Notes: a model not told the origin generated them from the sequence alone. Positions 1-8,403 are shown, counted from the first letter of the stretch. The stretch is DNA of 64,000 nt from Comamonadaceae bacterium (GCA_027488115.1 JAIYCG010000007.1:62001-126000), one strand, 5' to 3'. A program made the numbers and translations.

Positions 1-132
1 AGCTTTTTTTAAAATGTCCATGAGCTCTGTTCATCAAGAAATTTTTTCGGTCAGACCATAGGCGAAATGGCAAACTTAGATACTTGTTTGAGCTGCAGTT
101 GCAGGCTATCAATCCTGTTGAAGGATACTGAT

Positions 133-570
133 CTATTTCACTTCAAAATCAATTGAGCGATTACCTTGCCTACCAATCGTATCTTCAATCACCAAGGTTA
201 ACTTATGTTTTCCCTTAGGTAAATTGGCTTCTTGTACAAATACGCCTGATTCTGTGACCTTGGCAACATTGAGGATTCGCTTTGTAATATCAATTCCCAA
301 AGAGCCATAAAGTACTTTGAATGTATCTGGTTTAACGGCACTAGGCGGGGTTGGTTGAAACTTCAACTCTATGGGTGTGGGGCTGTTAACTGGGGTAGAC
401 AACTTCGGCGCAAAAAGCTCAATGACTGGCGCATCTTTTGGGGCAATTGATTTGGCCCTAAAAGGTGGAGTTGCATTGTTAGATGCGTTCATTTCATCTA
501 TTGATACAAGAAGTTGAGCGGAACAAGCCGATATGCTCAAGTAGAAAAGTATGCCAAGCAGTTTTTTCAT
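133..570 (-). CDS. Small lipoprotein of unknown function, last gene of caspase operon
   Basis: 145 residues. The N-terminus is a short hydrophobic stretch ending in the lipobox ISAC (Cys16), so the protein is probably lipidated and held in the outer or inner membrane facing the periplasm. The rest is Pro/Ser/Thr-rich for about 60 residues, then alternates hydrophobic and polar residues in a way that suggests a small beta-sandwich. I recognise no family. Its start overlaps the stop of the upstream OmpA-type gene by 4 nt, so it is probably translated with it. Function unknown; an envelope accessory of the caspase-fold protein is an inference from operon position only. Confidence 0.75.
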   Translation of the reverse strand: MKKLLGILFYLSISACSAQLLVSIDEMNASNNATPPFRAKSIAPKDAPVIELFAPKLSTPVNSPTPIELKFQPTPPSAVKPDTFKVLYGSLGIDITKRILNVAKVTESGVFVQEANLPKGKHKLTLVIEDTIGRQGNRSIDFEVK

Positions 571-1061
571 GGCTGCGTCGTAATTCTGACACGGCGATTT
601 TCTGCTGCATACGGCTTTTCAGGTACGAGAAGATCTGAAAATCCTTTGCCTTCACCTTTTAATCGATCGTTTTCAACACCCTTGGCAGTCAAATAGGCGA
701 TGACTGATTCTGCTCGACTTTGACTTAACTTCATGTTGTGCTGATCAGAACCTTGAGCATCTGTATGTCCTTCGACTTTGAACTTTAAATTTGCAAGACG
801 TTCACTTTTGAGGGCTGACACTAAATCATCCAAAAGAGGACGGCTTTCATTTTTTAGAACAGCAGAATCCAAATCAAATTGAATGACCAGATCGACACTT
901 TTAGGTCTAACAACGATGTTTCTTTTGCCAATGCTGCGAGTTTTTGGTTGATCCTCAGAGGGCGCTAATCTCTCAACCAAATCAGAAGCTGTACTTGACT
1001 TAAGTGGTGTTTGACTAAACGCAGTAGGGCTGACTAAGGATAACGCTAACAATAGTTTCAT
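567..1061 (-). CDS. OmpA-family peptidoglycan-binding protein
   Basis: 164 residues with a signal peptide (about 1-16) and a C-terminal OmpA domain (about 55-164). It shows the expected features: an IQFDLDSA strand, VEGHTDAQGSD (the GHTD motif), LSQSRAESVIAYL and a final NRRVRI segment. OmpA domains of this type bind the diaminopimelate peptide of peptidoglycan in the periplasm. There is no membrane barrel and no clear lipobox Cys, so it is a soluble or loosely attached wall-binding protein. It overlaps its neighbours by 4 nt on both sides. It may tether the operon's caspase-fold product to the cell wall (inference). Confidence 0.85.
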   Translation of the reverse strand: MKLLLALSLVSPTAFSQTPLKSSTASDLVERLAPSEDQPKTRSIGKRNIVVRPKSVDLVIQFDLDSAVLKNESRPLLDDLVSALKSERLANLKFKVEGHTDAQGSDQHNMKLSQSRAESVIAYLTAKGVENDRLKGEGKGFSDLLVPEKPYAAENRRVRITTQP

Positions 1062-2605
1062 TTGACCTCCTTAATGGTAAGGAGTTTTGCACCAAAGCTT
1101 TCAGAACGGCCATCCGAAGTCGTTAGGAAACTGATCAGTGCAGATCTTCCACCCATGTCATTGAGTGCGTAAGTGAAAGGTTCTGCTGCGGTTGGCTCGG
1201 CCATTACCAATGTGTTTAGTTTTCTGGGTGTGTCTGAAACCAGAACCAATAAATTGTTTGTTCCTGCTGGTCCTGCAGCTTTCACTTCCCAATCAGGCTT
1301 TGGAATGCGAACAGTCTGACCAGCTTTGATCGCGTTGTTTTTGTCTAGACCATTGGGGTACAAAACATAGAAGCTTTTGGCATCACTCCCAAGAAGTATT
1401 AAGTAGATGTAGCCGTCATGGCTTGATTTGACACTCAGATCTAAGTTGTCTTTGCCTATTTTCATGACTTGCTTAGACAGGTTCACATCTACGACTCTGC
1501 GAGGATTACGCTGTTGTTCAATGTCTTTGAGTGTTGCTAAAGATGCTAAGGCTGGCTCAGTCGCTGAAATTTTCTCAGATTCAGGTGTAGTTGAAGCTTG
1601 AGTATTCGCCGGAGACGCCGGAGTTGGCGAAGGTAGGGATGTAACCGTGGGAACGGTCAGCACGGCTGTGGGCCTGGTTGCCTCAACAGGAGCGGAAGAA
1701 ACAACAGCAGGAGGACGTTGTACTGGAATTAAATTCCTATTGCCTGTAACCGTAATATGGTGTGGCTTGATACCTTGTACGTTCTTTAAGCGGCTATCAA
1801 CAAAGTTCTGAGCGCACTGCTGTATTTCTTCTAAACTAACAGCGCCTGATAGGTTGGTATCTTTCGCCTGACCCAGAAGGCAGTCTCTGATACCTTGAGT
1901 TGCAAGTCCACCTTTTCCTGGCTCATCAAAACTAACTTCGTCGGGTCTAGAAGAAGAGACCTGAACAAAGTTCTCTTTGAGTGCACCAAGCTTTGTGACT
2001 TCAGGTAACAAGCTGCGGGTTTTGTAGTTTGAGATCACACTGCAAGCATCTCCGGAGGTGCTTGACTTCATGTAAAACTTGGGCGTTAGCTGATTTTGAA
2101 GCAGTGCCCGTGTTGGAGACTTAGGTGGAACAACCCCTTCAGAGTGACATGCATCTATCAGTGTGATGAACTTGTCTGAAGTCTTCGATATTTTTTGGGT
2201 TGCACCAGCAAACTCCTGATTTGTAATGGTTGAGCCTTCATAGGTCAGAAGTCCTTCAACGCATTCGTTCCCAACTTGTTGTCTTGTGCCGTGTCCCGAA
2301 AAATACACTAAGGTTCTAGAGCCTTCGCCTGATGATTCTCCTAACTGTTTCAATGCATCTAAGATATTTCCCTTGGTGGCCTCAGAATTCTTGAGGTACT
2401 TCACATTGTTATTGGGTATCCCCATGGCAGACGCAATCTTCGCTGCACTGACCATGTCATGCTTAACACCATCTAGAGAATTAACGCCTGAGTATCCATA
2501 TTCACCAACTCCAATAATTAAAGCTGACCTATTGGCCACAGGTTGGGCGACAGCAAAATTAGCCGAAATCAAAAGGGTGGCGATCCAAGTGATAGTTAAC
2601 TTCAT
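1058..2605 (-). CDS. Secreted caspase-fold (peptidase C14) protein with DUF4384-like C-terminus
   Basis: 515 residues. A signal peptide (1-20) is followed by a caspase/metacaspase domain (about 26-260) with the catalytic pair visible as FSGHG (His105) and IDACHS (Cys153). A Pro/Thr/Ala-rich linker of about 50-60 residues (from about 295) leads to a beta-rich C-terminal domain (about 370-480) that reads like DUF4384 (GYIYLILLGSDAKSFYVLYPN, then RIPKPDW). Caspase-fold proteins cleave after basic or acidic residues; the substrate here is unknown. The signal peptide places it in the periplasm, away from the cytosolic targets of most studied bacterial caspase homologues. It is second in a four-gene operon with 4-nt overlaps at each junction. 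Confidence 0.85.
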   Translation of the reverse strand: MKLTITWIATLLISANFAVAQPVANRSALIIGVGEYGYSGVNSLDGVKHDMVSAAKIASAMGIPNNNVKYLKNSEATKGNILDALKQLGESSGEGSRTLVYFSGHGTRQQVGNECVEGLLTYEGSTITNQEFAGATQKISKTSDKFITLIDACHSEGVVPPKSPTRALLQNQLTPKFYMKSSTSGDACSVISNYKTRSLLPEVTKLGALKENFVQVSSSRPDEVSFDEPGKGGLATQGIRDCLLGQAKDTNLSGAVSLEEIQQCAQNFVDSRLKNVQGIKPHHITVTGNRNLIPVQRPPAVVSSAPVEATRPTAVLTVPTVTSLPSPTPASPANTQASTTPESEKISATEPALASLATLKDIEQQRNPRRVVDVNLSKQVMKIGKDNLDLSVKSSHDGYIYLILLGSDAKSFYVLYPNGLDKNNAIKAGQTVRIPKPDWEVKAAGPAGTNNLLVLVSDTPRKLNTLVMAEPTAAEPFTYALNDMGGRSALISFLTTSDGRSESFGAKLLTIKEVK

Positions 2606-3096
2606 GGCACTCGTTTGACAAATTTGATGGCGTTGATGACGACTTCGCCCTTGTTGTTTCTCTCAAGCGTAATCACGGCGTTTCGGCCCTTGGCAGACTC
2701 GTAAATTCTTTCTGAATTGAATTTCGCAAATCCTTTAATGCTTGTGATCAAAGTTCCAACAAGGCTCAGTGCCGCTAAAGGGCTTCTTGCAATTAACTCA
2801 TTAGGGGGTGGTTCAACCAAAACTTTTCCGCCATCTGCTTCGACTACGGAAATCCATTTTTGTAATCGATCTGGAACATTATTGGGACTTACCTTGTCGA
2901 AGAAAGCGACTTCAACAGATGTGTTTTTATCTTGTAAAGAGTTAGACAAATCTCTGTCAAACTTTGAAATATCTAAAAAATTAATCTTTGCACCATTTGA
3001 TGTTGCCTCAATCCCTGAGGAGAGTGGTACGGTGCTTGCACAGGCTGCCAAAGCCAATGAAATAAGCACTCCAATTATTCTTGATGACATGTTCAT
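2602..3096 (-). CDS. Lipoprotein of unknown function, first gene of caspase operon
   Basis: 164 residues. The signal sequence ends in a clear lipobox, LAAC (Cys19). The mature part has no motif I recognise; it is mixed alpha/beta with a hydrophobic segment near residues 100-115. Its stop overlaps the start of the caspase-fold gene by 4 nt. It is the promoter-proximal gene of the four-gene operon and is divergent from a second caspase-fold gene across 131 bp of very AT-rich DNA, where both promoters must lie. Function unknown. Confidence 0.75.
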   Translation of the reverse strand: MNMSSRIIGVLISLALAACASTVPLSSGIEATSNGAKINFLDISKFDRDLSNSLQDKNTSVEVAFFDKVSPNNVPDRLQKWISVVEADGGKVLVEPPPNELIARSPLAALSLVGTLITSIKGFAKFNSERIYESAKGRNAVITLERNNKGEVVINAIKFVKRVP

Positions 3097-3227
3097 TTGC
3101 TTTGTTTAAGATTTGAGGTTTTGAGGATAAATTAAGTACTATTAAAGCATTAATGTTTGTATTTTAATTTCACACTTATAAGAATAGACTTTACTATTCA
3201 ATTGTCAATCTTTAAAAATTTTAAAAC

Positions 3228-4430
3228 GTGCAAATTTTGAAAACCTTGGTCATTTGTTTTTCAATGTTTTTTTGCCTTCAAGTCCAGGCAAAAAGAGTTG
3301 CGCTTGTCATTGGGAACGACAACTACCAAGCAGTCAGCAAATTACAAAAAGCTGGAAACGATGCTACAGCCATGTCCCGGGAATTAAGAAGCGCTGGCTT
3401 TGCTGTTCAGTTGCACCAAAATTTAAATTACCGTGGCACCGTTCGAGCCATCGAAGCCTTTGTCAGTGGCATTAGCGGTGGCGATGAAGTGGTGGTTTTT
3501 TATGCTGGGCATGGTGTGCAAATCAAGAATGGCAATTATTTGCTGCCAACAGATATTGAAGTCAACAGTGAAAGTGAAGTTGAAAAAACAGCCTATGACT
3601 TGTTGACTTTGACCGATAAGCTCGCAGATGCCAAACCTGCTTTCAGTCTGGTCATCATTGATGCTTGTAGAGATAACCCTCTAAAGTCAAAAGGAAGGTC
3701 GATCGGCAATGCGCGTGGCTTGAGTGCAATTGAGGCACCTAAGGGTCAGATGATTGTTTACTCTGCAAGCCGCGGCCAACAAGCGCTTGATCGCTTGCTT
3801 GAAAAGGATCCAAATCCAAATAGCGTTTTTACACGGGAATTGATCGCTCGAATGAAAAGTCCCGGTGTGAAAATTGAAGATCTGATGCGTGAAGTTCAGA
3901 ACTCCGTAGAAGAACTGGCGAAGTCTGTTAAGCACGAGCAAAGACCGGCCGTTTACAATGAAACACGTGGTAATTTTTACTTCTACAACTTTGGACAGAA
4001 TCAGCAAGCAAGCACAGCTGCTGCTGCTTCGATCGCATTAACGCCTGAAAAAAAAGAAGACAAATACTGGGAAGACGCCAAACTGATTGGCAACAAAGAA
4101 GCGTTGGAAGCTTATTTGACGCAGTATCCCGTGGGGCGATATGCTGCTTTGGCCAAAGCCTATTTGTCTCGACTGCAGGTTGGTGCTCTGCCAAACGCTC
4201 CAACGCTGTCCAATTCAGCGCCGTCGACTTCTGATTGGGCAAATTCCTCAAATCAAGTTAGCTTACCGGTCGCGGGAAATAGTGTGGATTGCAATCGTAT
4301 CAACGACAACAAAACCAACAAGGCTAAAGACAGCAACAACGATGCAGCCGATGTCGTAGTGATTTCAAGTCATTCGCGGCAAAAGAACGCCAACACTCAG
4401 GCGTCAATCAATTGCAATCGAGGCAAGTAA
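3228..4430 (+). CDS. Secreted caspase-fold protein (second copy), divergent from caspase operon
   Basis: 400 residues from a GTG start. A signal peptide (about 1-21, cleavage after VQA) is followed by a caspase domain (about 22-255). Catalytic residues are visible as FYAGHG (His95) and IIDACRDN (Cys147), with downstream segments GLSAIEAPKGQMIVYSAS and NSVFTRELI typical of C14 proteins. After a linker, DKYWEDAKLIGNKEALEAYL followed by YPVGRYAALA resembles the short repeat often fused to this family. The C-terminal 80 residues are Asn/Ser-rich and low complexity. It differs from its divergent neighbour in having no DUF4384 part. Periplasmic location is inferred from the signal peptide. Confidence 0.85.
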   Translation: MQILKTLVICFSMFFCLQVQAKRVALVIGNDNYQAVSKLQKAGNDATAMSRELRSAGFAVQLHQNLNYRGTVRAIEAFVSGISGGDEVVVFYAGHGVQIKNGNYLLPTDIEVNSESEVEKTAYDLLTLTDKLADAKPAFSLVIIDACRDNPLKSKGRSIGNARGLSAIEAPKGQMIVYSASRGQQALDRLLEKDPNPNSVFTRELIARMKSPGVKIEDLMREVQNSVEELAKSVKHEQRPAVYNETRGNFYFYNFGQNQQASTAAAASIALTPEKKEDKYWEDAKLIGNKEALEAYLTQYPVGRYAALAKAYLSRLQVGALPNAPTLSNSAPSTSDWANSSNQVSLPVAGNSVDCNRINDNKTNKAKDSNNDAADVVVISSHSRQKNANTQASINCNRGK

Positions 4431-4514
4431 TCTCTGGATATTGACCCGCACGCCTACGAAAATTGAATGTTGTGCTCTAGGCCTTGCAATGACTTGCTGG
4501 TAAACATTCCATTT

Positions 4515-5918
4515 TCATGCCAATCTGAAATTAGCTCTGATCATGCCCTCGTACAGTGATTTTTGATATTCAAATGTATTTGATTTTTCCAATACAGTAG
4601 CGTTGCCGTTGAAATGTGCCTTGGCCAAATTGGTAGCCAATTGTTTATGCAGCTGTGGGTACTTCATCAGAATTTTTTGTAAGATTTCTTTTGTAAGTTC
4701 ATAAATCAAAACATTTGTATTTGCCATCACTGTACTTTGATGGGGCAATCCAGAGATTAATGCTTCTTCGCCGAAGTACTCTGTAGCAATAAATCTTTGC
4801 TGCTCAACTTGTTCATCTCGACCCAAATAAGATCGCGAAACAATACCTTCAGCCACTATGAAAATAGTCTCAAGATTCTCTCCTCCATGCACTATACGAC
4901 TTGATGCACCAATCCGTCGTGACATCATTTCGTTAGCAAGATCAACCAGAATCTCTTGTGAAAATCCTGAAAACAGACGAATTTGCTGAACCAAATGATA
5001 AACATCTTGCCCTCTGTTTGAGATTTTTAGATCCTGATCAAAATCCAAACTTCTAGCAACCATGATGTTGGCAACTCGCAAACTTTCTAGGACGCTTTTG
5101 ATGATTGCATGATGCGATGCAGATTTATCCACGATGTCTGAAACTGTGTAACGAATTTCATAAAGAACACCAGACTCTTTAAGCTCGATGGCTCTTACAA
5201 CTGGGGGGGCAGAAAATTTAACCCCCACTGCATTGAGAGATCCAGCATACAAAATGCGCTCTGCACTATCAATTGAGACATCGTAGTCAATCTCGATCAA
5301 TAAATTTCGTTTGAATTGCCGGTCTGGTAAGTTGTAATTGGTAACCGAACATCCAAGGACTTCTATATTTGGAATGAATACAGTTTCAAGCAAATCCGTC
5401 AGAATAATTGTGTTTCGCCAGGTAATTTTTTGCACAATACCTTCATGGATACCTGACTTTGTTTGAATCTTGATTCGATCACCAACTTTGTAAGTGTCCT
5501 CAAAGTTCAGGCTAATTCCAACAGCTAACGCTACAGCAAAGTCTTTGAGTGCAAATCCCAAAATGGCAGCGGAGCCCGCACCTGTCACAACCAATGCAGA
5601 AATGTTTTGCTTAAAAACAAATGAAAGAATTAAGCATGCCCCAATAAAAATGATGATGGCTGAAAATATATCTCCAATCAAAGTAGGAACATTGACTTTA
5701 AGGACTCGTTCTAAATAGCCGTGAATAATTTCAATTTTCAAAACTTTGGCGATTAGCAAAGTAATGAAAAAACATAAAGTACCTACCAATAGTTGCTCAA
5801 TGTCTGATTCTGGAGAACCAGTCACCAATGACAGAGGCCCAGAGAATCCTTGTCCCAAGGCATTGAGCAAAGCAATGAAAAATGTTAAACCGACCAATAA
5901 GCGATATTGCTTGTTCAT
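4515..5918 (-). CDS. MscS-type mechanosensitive channel with C-terminal cyclic-nucleotide-binding domain
   Basis: 467 residues: about four membrane segments in the first 130, then an MscS pore/beta domain (about 105-270, with GDRIKI and KITWRNTIIL) and a cyclic-nucleotide-binding fold (about 320-445). The architecture matches the bacterial bCNG/MscS-CNBD group, which forms small ligand- or tension-gated channels. In the phosphate-binding cassette the segment is FGEEALISGLPHQSTV. The Arg that contacts the cyclic phosphate in CRP-like domains appears to be His, so classical cAMP binding is doubtful. It lies 29 bp after the dCache pseudokinase gene, probably in the same transcript. Confidence 0.88.
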   Translation of the reverse strand: MNKQYRLLVGLTFFIALLNALGQGFSGPLSLVTGSPESDIEQLLVGTLCFFITLLIAKVLKIEIIHGYLERVLKVNVPTLIGDIFSAIIIFIGACLILSFVFKQNISALVVTGAGSAAILGFALKDFAVALAVGISLNFEDTYKVGDRIKIQTKSGIHEGIVQKITWRNTIILTDLLETVFIPNIEVLGCSVTNYNLPDRQFKRNLLIEIDYDVSIDSAERILYAGSLNAVGVKFSAPPVVRAIELKESGVLYEIRYTVSDIVDKSASHHAIIKSVLESLRVANIMVARSLDFDQDLKISNRGQDVYHLVQQIRLFSGFSQEILVDLANEMMSRRIGASSRIVHGGENLETIFIVAEGIVSRSYLGRDEQVEQQRFIATEYFGEEALISGLPHQSTVMANTNVLIYELTKEILQKILMKYPQLHKQLATNLAKAHFNGNATVLEKSNTFEYQKSLYEGMIRANFRLA

Positions 5919-5947
5919 AGTGTGTTCACTCCGCTCACATTGAGTTG

Positions 5948-7765
5948 TTAAACAACACCGTTAAAGTGCAAAATAAAACCAGCTTCAGCTGAAGTTGTTG
6001 CAACAAGTTTGCCGCCGTAGTGCTCAATGATCAGCTTTGAAAGAAATAAGCCCATCAACTGATCTGTGAGGGGACCAGGGCCAACACCTGAGGAGAGCTC
6101 TCTCAAGAAAACCCTCGACTCATTCAAAATAGCAAAATCATTTGCAACTTCATCGAAGGGTAAACTTCCTGTGACAGTGATTGACATAGAACCTTGCATG
6201 TCCATGCCGCCGGAAATGATTAATGCATCTTGTCCATGAGCTGATACCGAGTATCGCAACAAATTAACAAAAGCTTTCTCTAACAATCCAGGGTTGGCTT
6301 GAATCTGTGGCAAGTCGTTTGGCAAGTTCATGTCAATTTTGAGCAGAGGATAGCGCTGTTGCAAATTCTCCTTCTCAATCGCCTGCACTAGCAAGCTTTG
6401 TATCGAAAGTCTCTCGCGTGCCATGTCGACAATGCCTTGTCGGAATTGCTCTACTTGAAGAAAGTCGGCGACGTAAGCTTGAAGTCGACTTGATTCATTC
6501 TCAATGAATAGCGCTTGTTGTTGGCTTTCACTGGCCAAATCTGGGTGCTTGGCCATTACTGCCTTTGTGAATGCAGTGATTTGTCCATTGATTGCAATGA
6601 GTGGCTTGTTGATAGCAGCCATTAAGTTGTAGAGATTTTGGCGTTTGACCAAATCCAAATCACTCAATTTTTGAATGGCAGCATCTCCTTGAATCAATCG
6701 CTCTTGTAGCAATCGCTTTTCTGCACCCACAGACCCTAGTATTCCAGCTCGGAAATGATCTATTTTGAAATATGCAAACAACAATGCTATCGACAAAATT
6801 ACAAATACAGACATGCTGCGCAATATCGATTTTTTCAATGCAGCAGAATAGGCGTTTGTTACCTCGTCCACCATTGCAATGGTGATGGTGGCAACGCCGG
6901 CAAAGTTATAGACTGGTATGGTTCGTACGAAAAAGACTTGGTCTCCATTTTCCAGAATCTGAAATTCTTTACCTCTAGAGTCGAAATTCAACCTCTTCAG
7001 TGTTTCTTGCGTGCTTTTATCCGCAAATTCATAAAAAACATCGCTGCCCATTGGCACATCAATGGCATCATTTTTGGGTCTTTCGACTTGAGTCAAGCGC
7101 TCTTGACTGACGCCCACAGCCCACTTAAATTGCGAATCGAGAGCTGCACCCTCTAACGGAATGCGAAAACTACTGACGTATTCAATCAACCCTTTAAATT
7201 GATCCTCCCATATGACGGGCACAATGGCACGAATACCCACCACCCCGCCTTGCCCTGTCTCTACAGTCATGATGCGGTCTTTGCGATCCATGGCTGCAAC
7301 AATGGACCGACGGAATTTAGAACCATCGAATTGGGCAAGGTCAGCAGCACCTGCCCTGTAAAACATCGTAGCCTGTGGAATCCAAAAGTTGAGTTGATCA
7401 ACGCTATGTCTTTTTTGCAAATACGCAAAATACGGATCAACGCGAGCACCCAAGGCCACTCGATCGCCTTTGGCAAAAGGTTCTATCGTGACTTTACTTT
7501 GCAGCAAAGTGTCTGCTGCAATGCCCATAGCACGAAACCGAGCTTTAACGAGTTCATTAAAAACAACTTCGAATTGCTTAGATCGTGAGTTGGTTAAGTC
7601 GATGTACTTTTCGGTTTCTGATTTGTAAAAAGAAGCACCGTAAAAAAGTGAGATGACTGAGCACAAAGCCAGTATGGCCGCAATGATGACGCCATTCATT
7701 TTTCCTCTCATACTACCTAAGGAGCTTGTTGCTGTGCTGGTTTGTTGAAATTCTTTTGTTTTCAT
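5948..7765 (-). CDS. dCache sensor with degenerate histidine-kinase core (pseudokinase)
   Basis: 605 residues: membrane helix at about 25-45, a large periplasmic double-Cache sensor region (about 50-300), a second helix near 310-330, then a kinase-like core. At the phosphoacceptor helix the usual SHELRTPL is replaced by MAAINKPL (about 382-389), so the His is missing. The N-box reads VNLLRYS (about 500-506), lacking the Asn that holds magnesium, and no DxGxG G1 box is seen. The end still shows a G2-like stretch (GPGPLTDQLMGLFLSKLIIEHYGG region). No response regulator gene is nearby. It probably senses a periplasmic ligand and acts through binding rather than phosphotransfer (inference). Confidence 0.8.
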   Translation of the reverse strand: MKTKEFQQTSTATSSLGSMRGKMNGVIIAAILALCSVISLFYGASFYKSETEKYIDLTNSRSKQFEVVFNELVKARFRAMGIAADTLLQSKVTIEPFAKGDRVALGARVDPYFAYLQKRHSVDQLNFWIPQATMFYRAGAADLAQFDGSKFRRSIVAAMDRKDRIMTVETGQGGVVGIRAIVPVIWEDQFKGLIEYVSSFRIPLEGAALDSQFKWAVGVSQERLTQVERPKNDAIDVPMGSDVFYEFADKSTQETLKRLNFDSRGKEFQILENGDQVFFVRTIPVYNFAGVATITIAMVDEVTNAYSAALKKSILRSMSVFVILSIALLFAYFKIDHFRAGILGSVGAEKRLLQERLIQGDAAIQKLSDLDLVKRQNLYNLMAAINKPLIAINGQITAFTKAVMAKHPDLASESQQQALFIENESSRLQAYVADFLQVEQFRQGIVDMARERLSIQSLLVQAIEKENLQQRYPLLKIDMNLPNDLPQIQANPGLLEKAFVNLLRYSVSAHGQDALIISGGMDMQGSMSITVTGSLPFDEVANDFAILNESRVFLRELSSGVGPGPLTDQLMGLFLSKLIIEHYGGKLVATTSAEAGFILHFNGVV

Positions 7766-7824
7766 GGCTTAAAATTGACTGAAGACACAAATTAAGTAGA
7801 TGTTAAGTTTGTCTTGATGATTAT

Positions 7825-7838
7825 TTGATGTAAATCAA
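7825..7838 (-). promoter_or_regulatory. Perfect FNR/Anr-type box upstream of dCache pseudokinase
   Basis: TTGAT-GTAA-ATCAA matches the FNR-family consensus TTGAT-N4-ATCAA at all ten fixed positions. Its centre is about 66 nt upstream of the pseudokinase ATG and no gene starts on the other side before the tRNA. This suggests oxygen-linked control of the pseudokinase-channel pair. I do not see a convincing -10 hexamer at the exact class II spacing, and the region is AT-rich, so confidence is moderate. Confidence 0.55.
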
Positions 7839-7921
7839 AAATTAGTTAATATAAATTGACATGCCAGAAGGCGGTGACCCGAAAAACTCAACCATTCGTT
7901 TCAATTCAATACGAAGACAAC

Positions 7922-7956
7922 AAAAAACCCGCTTCGTTAGAAAACGTGCGGGTTTT
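7922..7956 (-). terminator. Intrinsic terminator of tRNA-Arg
   Basis: Inverted repeat AAAACCCGC / GCGGGTTTT with a 15-nt loop. Read on the minus strand it ends in a run of six T. It lies 32 bp beyond the 3' end of the minus-strand tRNA gene and is the obvious terminator for it. Confidence 0.8.
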
Positions 7957-7988
7957 GATGCTTCATGACAATGTCTGAAACTGGTTCT

Positions 7989-8063
7989 TGGCGCCTCCGA
8001 CAGGAATCGAACCTGTATCTAGCGCTTAGGAGGCACTCGTTCTATCCATTGAACTACGGCGGC
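7989..8063 (-). tRNA. tRNA-Arg (anticodon CCT)
   Basis: The cloverleaf was folded by eye on the minus strand. D stem GTTC/GAAC, anticodon stem AGTGC/GCGCT with loop CTCCTAA (anticodon CCT at 8028-8030), T stem ACAGG/CCTGT with TTCGATT loop, discriminator G and an encoded CCA (7989-7991). The acceptor stem GCCGCCG/CGGAGGC has one G-A mismatch at pair 4-69. Six bases further out (8063-8069) there is a perfect complement, GCCTCCG, to the 3' acceptor strand. Reads AGG codons. Its 3' end faces the AT-rich region on the left. Confidence 0.92.
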
Positions 8064-8075
8064 GGAGGCTGAATT

Positions 8076-8372
8076 TTAGCCTTCAAATCCATCGACTAAC
8101 GCAATGTGGCCCTCTGAATTGGCCAGTCTGTGGGGCAGGATGGCCTGGTATTCAGGGCTGTTGTACCAAGCTTCTGCGGCTTCGCGGCTTGCAAATTCAA
8201 TCACCACGCGGCGATTGCCTTGTGCGGTGCCTTCAAGTTGCGTGCAATTGCCACCGCGGACCAAATAGCGTCCGCCATGCAGCGCCAGGGTGGAAGGCAC
8301 GTTTTGGGCGTATTTTGAATAACCCTCTGGGTTGTTGACGGTCACTTGTCCAATGAGGTAGGCCTTGGTCAT
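8076..8372 (-). CDS. DUF1330 family protein
   Basis: 98 residues of the ferredoxin-like alpha/beta-barrel DUF1330 family. It has the usual start (KAYLIGQVTVNNPEGYSKYA), the central GGRYLVRGG and the final VIEFASREAAEAWYNSPEYQAI stretch. Members are small cytosolic dimers of unknown activity. It follows the VWA gene by 31 bp on the same strand and may share its transcript. No signal peptide. Confidence 0.85.
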   Translation of the reverse strand: MTKAYLIGQVTVNNPEGYSKYAQNVPSTLALHGGRYLVRGGNCTQLEGTAQGNRRVVIEFASREAAEAWYNSPEYQAILPHRLANSEGHIALVDGFEG

Positions 8373-8403
8373 AGGGGCTCCTAAAAGTTGTTTGAATGCT
8401 TGT

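Noticed and set aside
1-8063. Full genomic island with direct repeats
   Set aside because: No second copy of the tRNA 3' end and no integrase were found inside the window, so only a possible island edge is claimed.
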